Below are positions 26,353 to 35,308 of a stretch of DNA of 64,000 bases, in pieces (positions within the stretch are counted from its first letter, which is position 1; each line of letters opens with the position of its first letter). A program made the position numbers and the translations under genes. The notes under the pieces are model-generated. The model was given only the letters and a program-made list of their open reading frames with translations, was not told the DNA's origin and did no database searches. Source of the stretch: Bacteroidota bacterium (lineage in GTDB: Bacteria > Bacteroidota > Bacteroidia > Flavobacteriales > Weeksellaceae); contig JAFAFC010000025.1 of assembly GCA_023423715.1 (NCBI GenBank), positions 34,877-98,876 of the forward strand, given 5' to 3'.

Positions 26353-27216
26353 ATGGTTAATCCTGAAATCACGAAATCGAAAATTCTTGAATTTGCGAAC
26401 GAAGACGCACGGATTCGCGCCGTTGTTCTCAATGGCTCGCGAGCCAATCCAACGATACAAGAAGACGCGTTTCAGGATTTTGATGTGGTCTTTTTTGTTG
26501 AAAATTTTGATTCTTTTATTTCGGACAAATCGTGGTTAAACTATTTTGGAAAACCTTATTTGCAGCAATTTCCAGATGAAATGGAATTAGGAAGCTATCC
26601 CAGTGAAGAGAAAATTTCCTATACCATTTTAACCGTTTTTGAAGATGGAAGCCGCATTGATATTCGTCTTTTTCCGATTGAAAAACTCAAAACCAAATAC
26701 GAGTACGACAGCCTTTCCGTTATTTGGCTCGATAAAGATCACATTTTCGAAAATCAAATCGACTCTTCGGATCTTGATTATCATATCAAAAAACCTTCAA
26801 TAAAAGAATTCACCGAGGTTTGCAACGAGTTTTGGTGGTGTTGTCCTTATGTTTCCAAAGGCTTGAAAAGAAACCAAATTTTCTATGCTAAAGATCAACT
26901 TGAAACTGTTGTGCGTCCGATGTTCATGCGCTTAATCTCATGGAAAATTGGAATCGATACTCGTTTCTCTGTTTCATTTGGAAAGTCAGGAAAACATGCG
27001 GAAACCTATCTAAATCCGCAATTGTATCAACATATTTTAAAAACCTATTCAGATTCTGATTTAGAATCGAATTGGAATGCTTTAAAACTTCTGATGCAAC
27101 TATTCTACGAAGAACAAGTGTATTGCGCTGAAAAACTTCAATTTCCAGCCAACAAAAGAGAAGCGGAAAATTCAATTGAGTACGTTTCTAAGATTGAAAA
27201 ATTCGGAGAAATCTAA
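26353..27216 (+). CDS. Aminoglycoside 6-adenylyltransferase-like protein (ANT(6) family)
   Basis: A 287-residue nucleotidyltransferase whose length and motifs match the AadK/AadE (ANT(6)) family. The nucleotide/metal site is VLNGSRANPTIQED followed by FQDFDVVFFVENFD (GS...D x D pattern), and EDGSRIDIRLFP gives the third acidic residue. Family members add AMP to streptomycin. EFWWCCPYVSKGLKR matches the family's conserved central segment. It lies 17 nt after the FMN reductase on the same strand, in ordinary chromosomal context with no mobile element nearby, so it looks resident rather than recently acquired. Activity on a drug is inferred only. Confidence 0.85.
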   Translation: MVNPEITKSKILEFANEDARIRAVVLNGSRANPTIQEDAFQDFDVVFFVENFDSFISDKSWLNYFGKPYLQQFPDEMELGSYPSEEKISYTILTVFEDGSRIDIRLFPIEKLKTKYEYDSLSVIWLDKDHIFENQIDSSDLDYHIKKPSIKEFTEVCNEFWWCCPYVSKGLKRNQIFYAKDQLETVVRPMFMRLISWKIGIDTRFSVSFGKSGKHAETYLNPQLYQHILKTYSDSDLESNWNALKLLMQLFYEEQVYCAEKLQFPANKREAENSIEYVSKIEKFGEI

Positions 27217-27221
27217 ACTTT

Positions 27222-29222
27222 TTACCAGCCGCCTCCGCCGCCTCCGCCTCCACCTCCGCCGGATGAACCTCCACCACTAGAACCGCTCGAGCTGGAGCCT
27301 CCAGAATACGAACTTGAGGATGAAGATCGCGAAGATGATGAGGATGACGAACTAGAACTCGAACTTACCGGTGCAATACTAGCCGACGTTAACGATCGGG
27401 CAAAACCTGGATGCATAAAATCGGAGCCACCAAGTTCGGGCATTTGTGATATGGATAAGTCCAAAGCTTTGCGAAAACGTTTTCCCCAAATATCATCTAC
27501 GCCCAAAGCCATAGCATACGGAAGAAATTTCTCATATTCATCGGTAGTCATTTCGGGTGGGTTATGGAATTTCAATTGTGCTTCCTCCGCTGTTCCCAAA
27601 TACATTTTCAAACCTTCAATTTCGGCTTTCATCTCGACAGCGTCAACACTTGGACGAGTTATCAGCTTTTTGAAAATCAACAAAAAAATGACACTCACAA
27701 TTAAAAATTTAAAGCAATGCGACCCTAATGTAGAAATATCGGGAGAAGCACCATACGCAAATAAGAAAATGGGAACAAAAAATGCTCCTAAGAAAAACAG
27801 CAAAAAGAAGAACAAAACTCGATCTGTATAATTCCAAAAAGCAAGTAAAAGGAGCAGAATAATGGAATCAAAAAAAACCAAAATTCCACCACTAAAAATC
27901 ATGGAATAATCACCCTGTCGATACGACGCATACAGCAACATGGCAAAAAATGTAGCAAGAATAATTTTCAATCCGGTATAAACAAATTTTGAATTCGAAT
28001 CGATTTGCAGAAATTTTTTATGCTCCTTCATCATTAAATTCTCGAATGCTTCTGCCGCATTGTGAACTTTATAATTGTAGGATCCATTTAAGTGAAGTTT
28101 CCCATTTTTATCAAATGCTTTCGTAAGTAGCAGTTGCTCATCCTTTTGAAGAGATTCTAAATTTGTATTAAGATTCTCGATATCATAAATGCGATCAGTA
28201 ATGAATTTATTTTGATGCGTTGTATCTTCCTTAATTTTAATCACTTTTTTCACCGCCATATCCACAAAATTGGCGGTTATTTGAGTGATACTATATTTTC
28301 CTTTGTGGATAAAACCGATACTTCCTGGCGACAAATTTCGAGGTGCATTAAACTGAGGAATAACCACTGGCTTGGCATAATCTCTCCCGAAAAGATTCCA
28401 TTTAGAATAAAAATAAGACAGTAAATACAAGAAAACGCCAATCAGTGTGTAATTGGGCCAATCTCGCTTCAGGCTCTTCCAAAACATCGACGGCTCTTGA
28501 AGAACGTTAGGTTTGAAACCAACAGCCACCGTTAAATTTTCGCGTGCATTTAAGTTTGATGCTTCAAAAAAGATTTGATTTGCTGTTAACGATTTGAAAG
28601 TACAATTTTGATCCTTACTTCCATACACGCCGGTATAACACGAATTTTGAAGAATATCCGCACCTTGAGGTAGCGTTATTCGAGCGCTAATGTGATCTAC
28701 TGGAAATGACCAATCCGTTCCATTAACATTCCAATAAAACTCGTCGTAGCCGCTAAATTTTGTTATTTGACCGGACGTTTTATACTTGATTTCGTAGGTG
28801 TAAATTCCACTAGACAAATACTCATCCTTATTGCCAATATACAAATTCAAAACACCATCATACACTTCTTTTTTATACGGCTCGGTCACGCCATTTTTCT
28901 TAATCGAAACGATGGTATAATCAACATCAATAATGCCTTTATTTGTATTTCGAATAGTAGGCAAAGCTCTGAAAATTCCGCGTTTGATTTCATTTCCCGC
29001 GGCATAAACCTTAATGGTTTCCGTAATCGTAGCAACTGATTTTAAAGAAATATCAACTTCCGAATGAAAATCGATTATTCGTTCTACATTTGGAAACGGG
29101 TCCGCATACTCTACGGTTCCGTTGTCCAACTGGGGAAGTGATGTTAACGCAGGGACGTTTTCCACTTGCGCAAAAGCCCAAGCAAACAGACAAATGAAAA
29201 CAAACTGAAGTATCTTTTTCAT
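27222..29222 (-). CDS. DUF2207 membrane protein with poly-Gly/Trp tail (copy 2)
   Basis: A 666-residue protein with a signal peptide (ending FAWAFAQ), an extracytoplasmic DUF2207 beta-domain (about 40-240; IDFHSEVDIS, EFYWNVNGTDWSFPVDHI), one transmembrane span near 260, a cytoplasmic-type helical domain, a further hydrophobic cluster near 410-515, and a tail rich in Ser then Gly that ends GGGGGGGGGGGW. It is a paralogue of the neighbour at 29234-31177. DUF2207 function is unknown; association with LemA and a terminal Gly-Trp tail is typical of the family. It is last in the lemA-DUF2207-DUF2207 operon, 11 nt after its paralogue. Confidence 0.88.
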   Translation of the reverse strand: MKKILQFVFICLFAWAFAQVENVPALTSLPQLDNGTVEYADPFPNVERIIDFHSEVDISLKSVATITETIKVYAAGNEIKRGIFRALPTIRNTNKGIIDVDYTIVSIKKNGVTEPYKKEVYDGVLNLYIGNKDEYLSSGIYTYEIKYKTSGQITKFSGYDEFYWNVNGTDWSFPVDHISARITLPQGADILQNSCYTGVYGSKDQNCTFKSLTANQIFFEASNLNARENLTVAVGFKPNVLQEPSMFWKSLKRDWPNYTLIGVFLYLLSYFYSKWNLFGRDYAKPVVIPQFNAPRNLSPGSIGFIHKGKYSITQITANFVDMAVKKVIKIKEDTTHQNKFITDRIYDIENLNTNLESLQKDEQLLLTKAFDKNGKLHLNGSYNYKVHNAAEAFENLMMKEHKKFLQIDSNSKFVYTGLKIILATFFAMLLYASYRQGDYSMIFSGGILVFFDSIILLLLLAFWNYTDRVLFFFLLFFLGAFFVPIFLFAYGASPDISTLGSHCFKFLIVSVIFLLIFKKLITRPSVDAVEMKAEIEGLKMYLGTAEEAQLKFHNPPEMTTDEYEKFLPYAMALGVDDIWGKRFRKALDLSISQMPELGGSDFMHPGFARSLTSASIAPVSSSSSSSSSSSSRSSSSSSYSGGSSSSGSSGGGSSGGGGGGGGGGGW

Positions 29223-29233
29223 TGAACTTCCTT

Positions 29234-31177
29234 TTACCAGCCGCCGCCACCGCCGCCGCCGCCGCCACCGCCGGAAAATCCGCCGCCGCCAGAACCACTT
29301 CCTCCAGAACTGCTGTTGGAAGGCGCTGTAGAACCTGAACTAATCGATCGTGACAAACTCGAATTTAATGTACTTCCAAAAGAATGCAATCCGGTGTAAT
29401 GTCCCGCATACCACGAGCTTGTATATCCCGCAGCCATTGCCAATAAAGCAACTTCAAACTTTTTACCCCAAATATCATCCACACCCAAAACCATGGCATA
29501 GGGTAAATATTTTTCAAAAATTTCGGGAGTCATTTTTGGAGAATTATGGAATTTCAACTGCTCATTTTCTGCCGCACCCATATACATTTTGAATCCATCA
29601 ATCAGGGATTGTTTACGCAATTTTTCTTCGGAAGGACGTTTGATAAAATATTGAAATGCAAGAAAGATCAACAAACAAATAATAGCAAACTGAAAACAGT
29701 ATTTAAAATCTTTTTCCATTCCGATTGAAAACCCCATACTGATAAAAGGAATAACAAATGACAACGAAAAAAATAGGGTAAAAATACCCATAAAGCCTTT
29801 CAATGGGACCTTCCCAAGAACTCGAGTCGCTACAAAATAAACGACAATCGCAATGACATAGATAAAAAACCCAACAATCATAAATCCAAAATCGCCTCGT
29901 TTCAATGCCGAAAGCAATAAGCCAATGAAATAAATAAATGATAAAAATAGAAATGGATACAATACCAAATTCCCGTTATTTCCTTCGTTCAAGAATTTAT
30001 TATGTTGAACTTTTAGACTTGCCTGAAACATAGAAACCGCTTTTTCTATTTTCGGATCGTATTTCCCGGTTAAAGTCACTTCCGAACGATTCGAGAAAAG
30101 ATCATTCATCACGCCAATTTCTTCTTTGGCTAAACTTTGATCAGGTTCTTTAATTTTCTGAATGGTAAACTCTTTCGAATTAAAAAGATTCAAAAGTCCT
30201 TTAGATTCGGTTTCGATAATTTTGGTATAGCCTTTCACGGAAAGATTCACCAACGTTGCCGTTAAAAAATTCGTCGCATATTTTTCTTTTTGAATGTAAC
30301 CCAAACTTGCCGGTGACATATCCTCAGGAACATTAAATTGCGGATAAACCGTTGGTTTTGGAGGGTCAACCCCATATTTCTTCCACATCGAAATGGAGTA
30401 GACAATAAAGCCTAATAAAGACAAGCCTAACAAAAGTAAAACACCGTATTTTTCTAGAAAACTCGGCGGCGGTGGAGGCAAAATAACGCCTTTTGTAAAT
30501 CCAACGGCAACCGTTAAATTTTCACCATTTCTAAAATTTTCCGCAGACCATTCAATGGTATTTTTATCAACTACATTCACATTGCAATTCGATTCTGTAC
30601 TCTTTGCTTCGCCTGTATAACATGAATTTTGAAGAATTTCTACCGTTTTCGGAAGAACTACTTTTGCAGAAATTTTATCGATTGCAAAAGCCCAATCGGT
30701 TCCATTGACATTCCAATATAACTCATCATAGTCTTTGAAAAAGCCAATTTGTTTCGCAACTGTATATCGAATTGCATATTCATAAACTCCAGGCGGCAAA
30801 ATCTCGTCTTTATTGCCTATGTAAATGGTAAAATATCCAGAACCATTTTCCGAATGATAGTCTTGCTTGGTTCCATCTTTGGTCACTGAAACAACTTTCA
30901 AATTAACTTTTTGATTGCCTCCATTGAAATTTCGCGTTGTTAAAAACGTTCGCGTAATTCCATGTTTGATGGCGTCACCCAAACTGTTGACTTTAATAAT
31001 TTCGGTAACATCCAAATCGCCTTTATCGTTGACAATAATATCAGAATGAAAGTTCAAAATCCGCTCAGAATCCGTACTGGAAGCGTATGCTCCACCCACA
31101 GAATCTGTCGGAATAACACTCTGAGAAAACCCCAAAAGCGAAAAGCAGATGGAAATTATGGTCAGAAAATACTTCAT
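29234..31177 (-). CDS. DUF2207 membrane protein with poly-Gly/Trp tail (copy 1)
   Basis: A 647-residue paralogue of the gene at 27222-29222, with the same order: signal peptide (ending LGFSQS), DUF2207 domain (ILNFHSDIIVNDKGDLDVTE, ELYWNVNGTDWAFAIDKI), transmembrane span (VLLLLGLSLLGFIVYSI), a second hydrophobic cluster, the shared MVLGVDDIWGKKF segment near residue 555, and a Ser/Gly tail ending in a Gly run and Trp. It begins 2 nt after lemA. The two copies align over nearly their whole length but are well diverged, so the duplication is old. Confidence 0.88.
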   Translation of the reverse strand: MKYFLTIISICFSLLGFSQSVIPTDSVGGAYASSTDSERILNFHSDIIVNDKGDLDVTEIIKVNSLGDAIKHGITRTFLTTRNFNGGNQKVNLKVVSVTKDGTKQDYHSENGSGYFTIYIGNKDEILPPGVYEYAIRYTVAKQIGFFKDYDELYWNVNGTDWAFAIDKISAKVVLPKTVEILQNSCYTGEAKSTESNCNVNVVDKNTIEWSAENFRNGENLTVAVGFTKGVILPPPPPSFLEKYGVLLLLGLSLLGFIVYSISMWKKYGVDPPKPTVYPQFNVPEDMSPASLGYIQKEKYATNFLTATLVNLSVKGYTKIIETESKGLLNLFNSKEFTIQKIKEPDQSLAKEEIGVMNDLFSNRSEVTLTGKYDPKIEKAVSMFQASLKVQHNKFLNEGNNGNLVLYPFLFLSFIYFIGLLLSALKRGDFGFMIVGFFIYVIAIVVYFVATRVLGKVPLKGFMGIFTLFFSLSFVIPFISMGFSIGMEKDFKYCFQFAIICLLIFLAFQYFIKRPSEEKLRKQSLIDGFKMYMGAAENEQLKFHNSPKMTPEIFEKYLPYAMVLGVDDIWGKKFEVALLAMAAGYTSSWYAGHYTGLHSFGSTLNSSLSRSISSGSTAPSNSSSGGSGSGGGGFSGGGGGGGGGGGW

Positions 31178-31179
31178 AT

Positions 31180-31737
31180 CTAGAATTTTACGGAAGGAAC
31201 TTCGCGTTCTGAAGCGTTCTGAAGCTCGAAGAAAGTAGCATCCTTAAAGCCAAACATTCCCGCCACCACATTGCTTGGAAACGACTGCACAGTCGTATTA
31301 TTATTACGAACAGTCCCATTATAATAGCGTCTCGCTTTTTCAATATCGCCTTCTACAGCAGATAATTCGGCTTGAAGCTGTTGGAAATTCGCGTTGGCTT
31401 TTAAATCTGGGTATTGCTCGGCAACCGCCATTAAATTGAACATCGCTTTATCTAAATTTTTCTCTGCAACCTCTTTAGATTCAACGCTGTTCGCTTGTTG
31501 CGCTGCCGTTCTCGCTTGGATAACGCTATCCAACGTTTCTCTTTCGTGTGTTGCGTAACCTTTTACCGTTTCAACTAGATTTGGAATTAAATCATGACGC
31601 TTTTTCAACATTACATCAATACTACTCCAACCTTCCTGAACGAGATTTCGAAGCGAAACCAATTTATTGTAAACACTAATAAAATAGATACCCAAAAGGA
31701 CAAGTACCCCTAAAATAACAAGTAAAACCATTTTCAC
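31180..31737 (-). CDS. LemA family protein
   Basis: A 185-residue protein with one N-terminal membrane span (VLLVILGVLVLLGIYFI) and the LemA helical domain: NKLVSLRNLVQEGWSSIDV, KKRHDLIPNLVETVKGYATHE and the C-terminal RRYYNGTVRNNN, then FPSNVVAGMFGF. LemA proteins form helical bundles of unknown function and often precede TPM or DUF2207 membrane proteins, as here. It is first in a three-gene operon with a well-formed promoter at 31752-31782. Confidence 0.94.
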   Translation of the reverse strand: MKMVLLVILGVLVLLGIYFISVYNKLVSLRNLVQEGWSSIDVMLKKRHDLIPNLVETVKGYATHERETLDSVIQARTAAQQANSVESKEVAEKNLDKAMFNLMAVAEQYPDLKANANFQQLQAELSAVEGDIEKARRYYNGTVRNNNTTVQSFPSNVVAGMFGFKDATFFELQNASEREVPSVKF

Positions 31738-31751
31738 ATTTCTTTTATGTT

Positions 31752-31782
31752 CAAATCTAAAGTACTAAAAAATGCAGAACAA
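31752..31782 (-). promoter_or_regulatory. Promoter of the lemA-DUF2207 operon
   Basis: On the minus strand TTG (31782-31780) and TAGATTTG (31759-31752) are 20 nt apart, a full match to the Bacteroidota promoter, 15 nt upstream of the lemA ATG. Confidence 0.7.
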
Positions 31783-31820
31783 TTGGTGAAAAAATGTGTG
31801 TTTTTTGAAATTAAGTCTTC

Positions 31821-32459
31821 TTAATATTTCAAAATTCCTAAGCGCTCCAATTTCGGCGAAGCGGCTAAGCCATTTGGATTGCAACCCAATTTACCTTCTG
31901 GAACTTGAAGTCCTTTCTTCTCATAAAATGACTTCCAAAAAGCATTAGTTTCGCCTGTTGATGGATCTTTAAAGGTCATGGGTTCCAAAACGAATATCGA
32001 ATCAGTTCTGAAAATCCGCTCGATAAAATCGGAACAATAATAGGATTGTTCATCTAAAATATAATTAAAATTATAGGGTTTTCCAAGCATCGAATTCGCT
32101 TTAATCAAAGCCTTTGGAATCGTTTTTTGAAATTCTTTTTTTAACCGATATTGGATAATTGTTTGATTCTGAGATTTCGAATTTTTAAGAAAATCATTCA
32201 GTTTTTGTTTTTGAGAACCGCCTTTTGGCGCTGCATGAAGAACAAAAATATCTTTTCCAGACTTTTCTACAATACCGATATGATCAAAATTTGCTTTTTC
32301 TTCTCGCTGCGTCACGTTATTAATTGCCCCCGAAAGACCTTCTTCTTTTGCAGTAACAAAAAGTAAATCGCCGTTTTGAAGACTAGTATGTTGTTGCGAT
32401 TTACATCTTATCAAAAACATTAAACCCAAAACACCGATCACAAATTGAATCCAACCCAT
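31821..32459 (-). CDS. YiiX/YebB-like NlpC/P60-type cysteine hydrolase
   Basis: A 212-residue exported protein. After a hydrophobic leader (MGWIQFVIGVLGLMFLIRC) it has the permuted papain-like YiiX layout: GDLLFV, then DHIGIV with the catalytic His near residue 60, and YYCSDFIERIF with the catalytic Cys near 150. Such enzymes are thought to cut peptide or lipid bonds in the envelope. The leader ends in LIRC, a poor lipobox because of Arg before Cys, so lipoprotein status is doubtful. The ATG at 32459 is preferred because the promoter at 32473-32501 places the transcript start near 32467, at the alternative ATG 32468. Confidence 0.8.
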   Translation of the reverse strand: MGWIQFVIGVLGLMFLIRCKSQQHTSLQNGDLLFVTAKEEGLSGAINNVTQREEKANFDHIGIVEKSGKDIFVLHAAPKGGSQKQKLNDFLKNSKSQNQTIIQYRLKKEFQKTIPKALIKANSMLGKPYNFNYILDEQSYYCSDFIERIFRTDSIFVLEPMTFKDPSTGETNAFWKSFYEKKGLQVPEGKLGCNPNGLAASPKLERLGILKY

Positions 32460-32472
32460 TTTTCCCATACCG

Positions 32473-32501
32473 CAAATGTAATACGAAAAAAAGGGAATCA
32501 A
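32473..32501 (-). promoter_or_regulatory. Promoter of the YiiX-like gene
   Basis: On the minus strand TTG (32501-32499) and TACATTTG (32480-32473) are 18 nt apart. It decides between alternative starts of the gene. Confidence 0.6.
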
Positions 32502-32526
32502 AAACTCGTTTTTGGCTTTCTATTTC

Positions 32527-32558
32527 TTGAAGCTAAAAGAATAAATTTAGTATTTTTG
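32527..32558 (+). promoter_or_regulatory. Promoter of the aminotransferase gene
   Basis: TTG (32527-32529) and TATTTTTG (32551-32558) are 21 nt apart, 16 nt before the ATG. It lies back to back with the YiiX promoter. Confidence 0.65.
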
Positions 32559-32574
32559 TGTAAAATTCAATCTA

Positions 32575-33780
32575 ATGCCAAACATTTCAGAAAGAGCACA
32601 AAATATGCCGGCATCACCGGTACGAAAACTAGTTCCTTACGCGATCCAAGCGAAACAAAAAGGAGTTAAAGTCTATCATTTAAATATCGGTCAGCCGGAC
32701 ATTGAAACGCCTCAAACCGCTTTAGATGCAGTAAAAAATAATCATTTACGAATTTTCGAATACGCCCTTTCTGAAGGAAATATCGAATACAGAACGGCAC
32801 TTAAAGACTATTATCATTCGTTAGGCTTCACCGATCTTACAACCGATCAAATCATTGTAACGAATGGTGGTTCCGAAGCGTTGAATTTTGCACTATCTAC
32901 CTTGTGTGACGATGGTGACGAAGTGATTATTCCAGAGCCCTATTATGCCAATTACAATGGATTTACAAGTGCATACAACATTAATGTAGTTGCTGTTCCT
33001 TCAACAATTGACAGCGGTTTTGCATTGCCTCCAATCGAAGATTTCGAGAAAAAAATTACAGAAAGAACACGTGCTATCGTTATCTGTAATCCAGGAAATC
33101 CTTCAGGTTATTTATACACGAAAGAAGAACTTCAGAAATTAGCAGATATCGCTTTGAAATACGATATCGTGATAATTTCGGATGAAGTTTACAGAGAATA
33201 TGTTTATGATGGAAAGCAACAAGTTTCGATGTTGGAATTCCCAGAAGCGTCGGAAAATGTGATTATCATTGATTCGGAATCAAAGCGTTATTCCATGTGT
33301 GGAGCTCGTATCGGTTGTATGATTACGAGATCTAAAAAGATTCATGATGCTGCTATTTTGTTTGCTCAAGCACGTTTGAGTCCAGTTTTATTGGGTCAAA
33401 TCGCAGCTACAGCTGCGCATTATAACGATGGTGATTATATTAGAAGCGTTCGCGAAGAATACACCAATAGAAGAAATCTTTTGGTTGATTTGCTAAATGC
33501 GATTCCAGGAGTGATTTGTCCAAAGCCTAAAGGTGCCTTTTATTGCGTTGCGGAACTTCCTGTAGATGATACGGATAAATTCGCACAATGGCTACTAGAA
33601 AGCTATTCTTACGAAAACGAAACAGTAATGCTTGCGCCGATGGGTGGTTTTTACAGCGATCCAGAACTTGGTAAAAAACAAGTTCGCGTTGCCTATGTTT
33701 TGAAAGAAGAAGATTTAAAACGAAGCGTTGAATTATTGAACGACGCATTACAGAAATACCGAATCGAATTCGGATTGTAA
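32575..33780 (+). CDS. Class I/II aminotransferase (aspartate aminotransferase-like)
   Basis: A 401-residue PLP-dependent enzyme of fold type I. Signatures are NIGQPDIETP near residue 38, TNGGSEALNFAL (PLP phosphate), CNPGNPSGYLY, and ISDEVYREYVYDG (Asp contacting the PLP nitrogen). The PLP-binding Lys is probably in DSESKRYSMCGARIG near 240, which departs from the more common SKxxxxxGxRxG only before the Lys. Subgroup suggests aspartate or related amino-acid transamination. It stands alone with its own promoter and a terminator at 33785-33812. Confidence 0.9.
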   Translation: MPNISERAQNMPASPVRKLVPYAIQAKQKGVKVYHLNIGQPDIETPQTALDAVKNNHLRIFEYALSEGNIEYRTALKDYYHSLGFTDLTTDQIIVTNGGSEALNFALSTLCDDGDEVIIPEPYYANYNGFTSAYNINVVAVPSTIDSGFALPPIEDFEKKITERTRAIVICNPGNPSGYLYTKEELQKLADIALKYDIVIISDEVYREYVYDGKQQVSMLEFPEASENVIIIDSESKRYSMCGARIGCMITRSKKIHDAAILFAQARLSPVLLGQIAATAAHYNDGDYIRSVREEYTNRRNLLVDLLNAIPGVICPKPKGAFYCVAELPVDDTDKFAQWLLESYSYENETVMLAPMGGFYSDPELGKKQVRVAYVLKEEDLKRSVELLNDALQKYRIEFGL

Positions 33781-33784
33781 AAGG

Positions 33785-33812
33785 AAAACGGGAATTAGTT
33801 CCCGTTTTTTTT
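33785..33812 (+). terminator. Terminator after the aminotransferase
   Basis: AAAACGGGAA / TTCCCGTTTT with loop TTAG is followed by an eight-T run. Confidence 0.88.
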
Positions 33813-33863
33813 ATTTATTTTTCATGCAAATATTAGTAAATTAGCCCCTTATTATTACTCGAA

Positions 33864-34883
33864 ATGACCATTCAACAAAACGTTTCTTTACAGCCGTATA
33901 ACACTTTTGGTGTTGCCGTTACATCAGTTTATTTTTGCGAAATCACATCTATTAATGAGCTTAAAAAAGCTCTTGCTTTTGCGAATGAAAATCAACAAAA
34001 AATACTGTTTTTGGGCGGCGGAAGCAACGTTTTATTGACAAAAAACTACGACGGCTTGGTCGTCATTCTTTCATTGAAAGGGATTTCGGAAGAAAAATTG
34101 GATGACAATCACGTCATCGTTTCAGCGAAAGCTGGTGAAAATTGGCATCAATTTGTCCTTTGGTGTTTGGATAAAAATTATGGTGGACTCGAAAACCTAT
34201 CTCTCATTCCAGGAAATGTTGGAACATCACCGATGCAAAATATTGGCGCATACGGAACCGAAATTAAAGACATTTTCCACTCGTGCGACGCATTGAATTT
34301 GGAAACGTTAGAAATCGAAACCTTTGATTTAAACCGATGTCGTTTTGGATATCGAGATTCCATTTTCAAGCAGGAAGGCAAAGGAAAATACGTAATCCTT
34401 GAAGTTCGTTTTAAACTAACAACAAAAGAACATTCAATCAAAGTGGAATACGGTGCAATTCGTGGTGAATTGGACAAAATGAATATTGAAAACCCAAATA
34501 TTCAAGACGTATCTAAAGCGGTAATCGCTATTCGAGAAAGCAAACTTCCCGATCCAAAAAAGATTGGAAATGCCGGAAGTTTTTTTAAGAATCCAGTTAT
34601 TCCAAAATCCCAATACGAAGAACTTCAAAAGAAATTTGAAACCATTCCAGGATATCCAAATCATGATGAAGTAAAAGTTCCCGCTGGCTGGCTTATCGAA
34701 AACGCTGGTTGGAAAGGAAAACAAATAGGAAATGTAGCTTCCAATCAACTTCAAGCATTGGTTATCATTAATGCAACGGGACTTGCAACGGGAAAAGAGA
34801 TTTATGATTTCTCCACAAAAATCATTGAATCCATTCAAGAAAAATACGGAATTACATTAGAACGAGAAGTAAATATCATCTAA
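33864..34883 (+). CDS. murB: UDP-N-acetylenolpyruvoylglucosamine reductase
   Basis: A 339-residue flavoenzyme reducing the MurA product to UDP-MurNAc with NADPH. FAD-binding segments are QPYNTFGV and FLGGGSNVLLT; IPGNVGTSPMQNIGAYGTE is the flavin/substrate loop; the catalytic Ser is in GNAGSFFKNP near residue 237; and a C-terminal Glu lies in the ITLEREV end. The length and YGxxR-type insert (FGYRDSIFK) match type I MurB as in E. coli. Its stop codon TAA overlaps by one base the ATG of the unknown gene that follows. Confidence 0.96.
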   Translation: MTIQQNVSLQPYNTFGVAVTSVYFCEITSINELKKALAFANENQQKILFLGGGSNVLLTKNYDGLVVILSLKGISEEKLDDNHVIVSAKAGENWHQFVLWCLDKNYGGLENLSLIPGNVGTSPMQNIGAYGTEIKDIFHSCDALNLETLEIETFDLNRCRFGYRDSIFKQEGKGKYVILEVRFKLTTKEHSIKVEYGAIRGELDKMNIENPNIQDVSKAVIAIRESKLPDPKKIGNAGSFFKNPVIPKSQYEELQKKFETIPGYPNHDEVKVPAGWLIENAGWKGKQIGNVASNQLQALVIINATGLATGKEIYDFSTKIIESIQEKYGITLEREVNII

Positions 34884-35308
34884 TGAAAACGCAAGAATAC
34901 ATTGATCAACTTGTTGATAAAACCATCGAAAAAGCGTTAGATAAAGCCATTGTCGAATTAAGTAAATCAACCGAACTTGAAACATTTGCGATGCTCATTC
35001 AAGACGCGCATTGTGTAAGCGAAGTTCTTCCGAGTTCACGAGATTATTATTTCGATAATTCTGTTTTAATGGATAGTTTGAAGGAATTTGGAAACGAACA
35101 ACTCGAAACCGACAAAGCGGAAGGTTTTTGCGTTGTTTTTCAAACTGAAGTTCCACTTCATGGAAAAAATCAGCAAGCCATTGGTTTATTTTTCAAGATG
35201 AAAGATGATTATTTGGCTTTGAAATCGCGCATGTATTATTTCCCATTCAATCGCATAGGAAACATTCCGCAAATCGACTTCGAATCGGCCTTTGCGAGCG
35301 AAGCTTAA
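34883..35308 (+). CDS. Hypothetical protein coupled to murB
   Basis: A 141-residue acidic soluble protein without signal peptide or membrane span. The first 40 residues are helical and charged (IDQLVDKTIEKALDKAIVEL); the rest looks alpha/beta, with FCVVFQTEVPLHGKNQQAIGL as a probable strand pair. I do not recognise the family. The ATG shares one base with the murB stop (TAATGA), indicating translational coupling, and its last 4 bases overlap the convergent VanZ-family gene. Confidence 0.6.
   Translation: MKTQEYIDQLVDKTIEKALDKAIVELSKSTELETFAMLIQDAHCVSEVLPSSRDYYFDNSVLMDSLKEFGNEQLETDKAEGFCVVFQTEVPLHGKNQQAIGLFFKMKDDYLALKSRMYYFPFNRIGNIPQIDFESAFASEA

Noticed and set aside
26353..27216. The aminoglycoside adenylyltransferase as part of a recently acquired resistance element.
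   Set aside because: No transposase, integrase, attachment repeats or base-composition change is seen around it.
27228..27360. GC-rich simple repeats at the ends of the DUF2207 genes looked like an assembly artefact or microsatellite.
   Set aside because: Both paralogues keep an in-frame Ser/Gly tail with a terminal Trp and normal stop codons, and Gly-rich ends are usual in this family.
27451..29592. Several plus-strand open frames of 60-126 codons opposite the DUF2207 genes.
   Set aside because: They lie wholly inside well-supported minus-strand genes, show no recognisable domain and have no promoter of their own.
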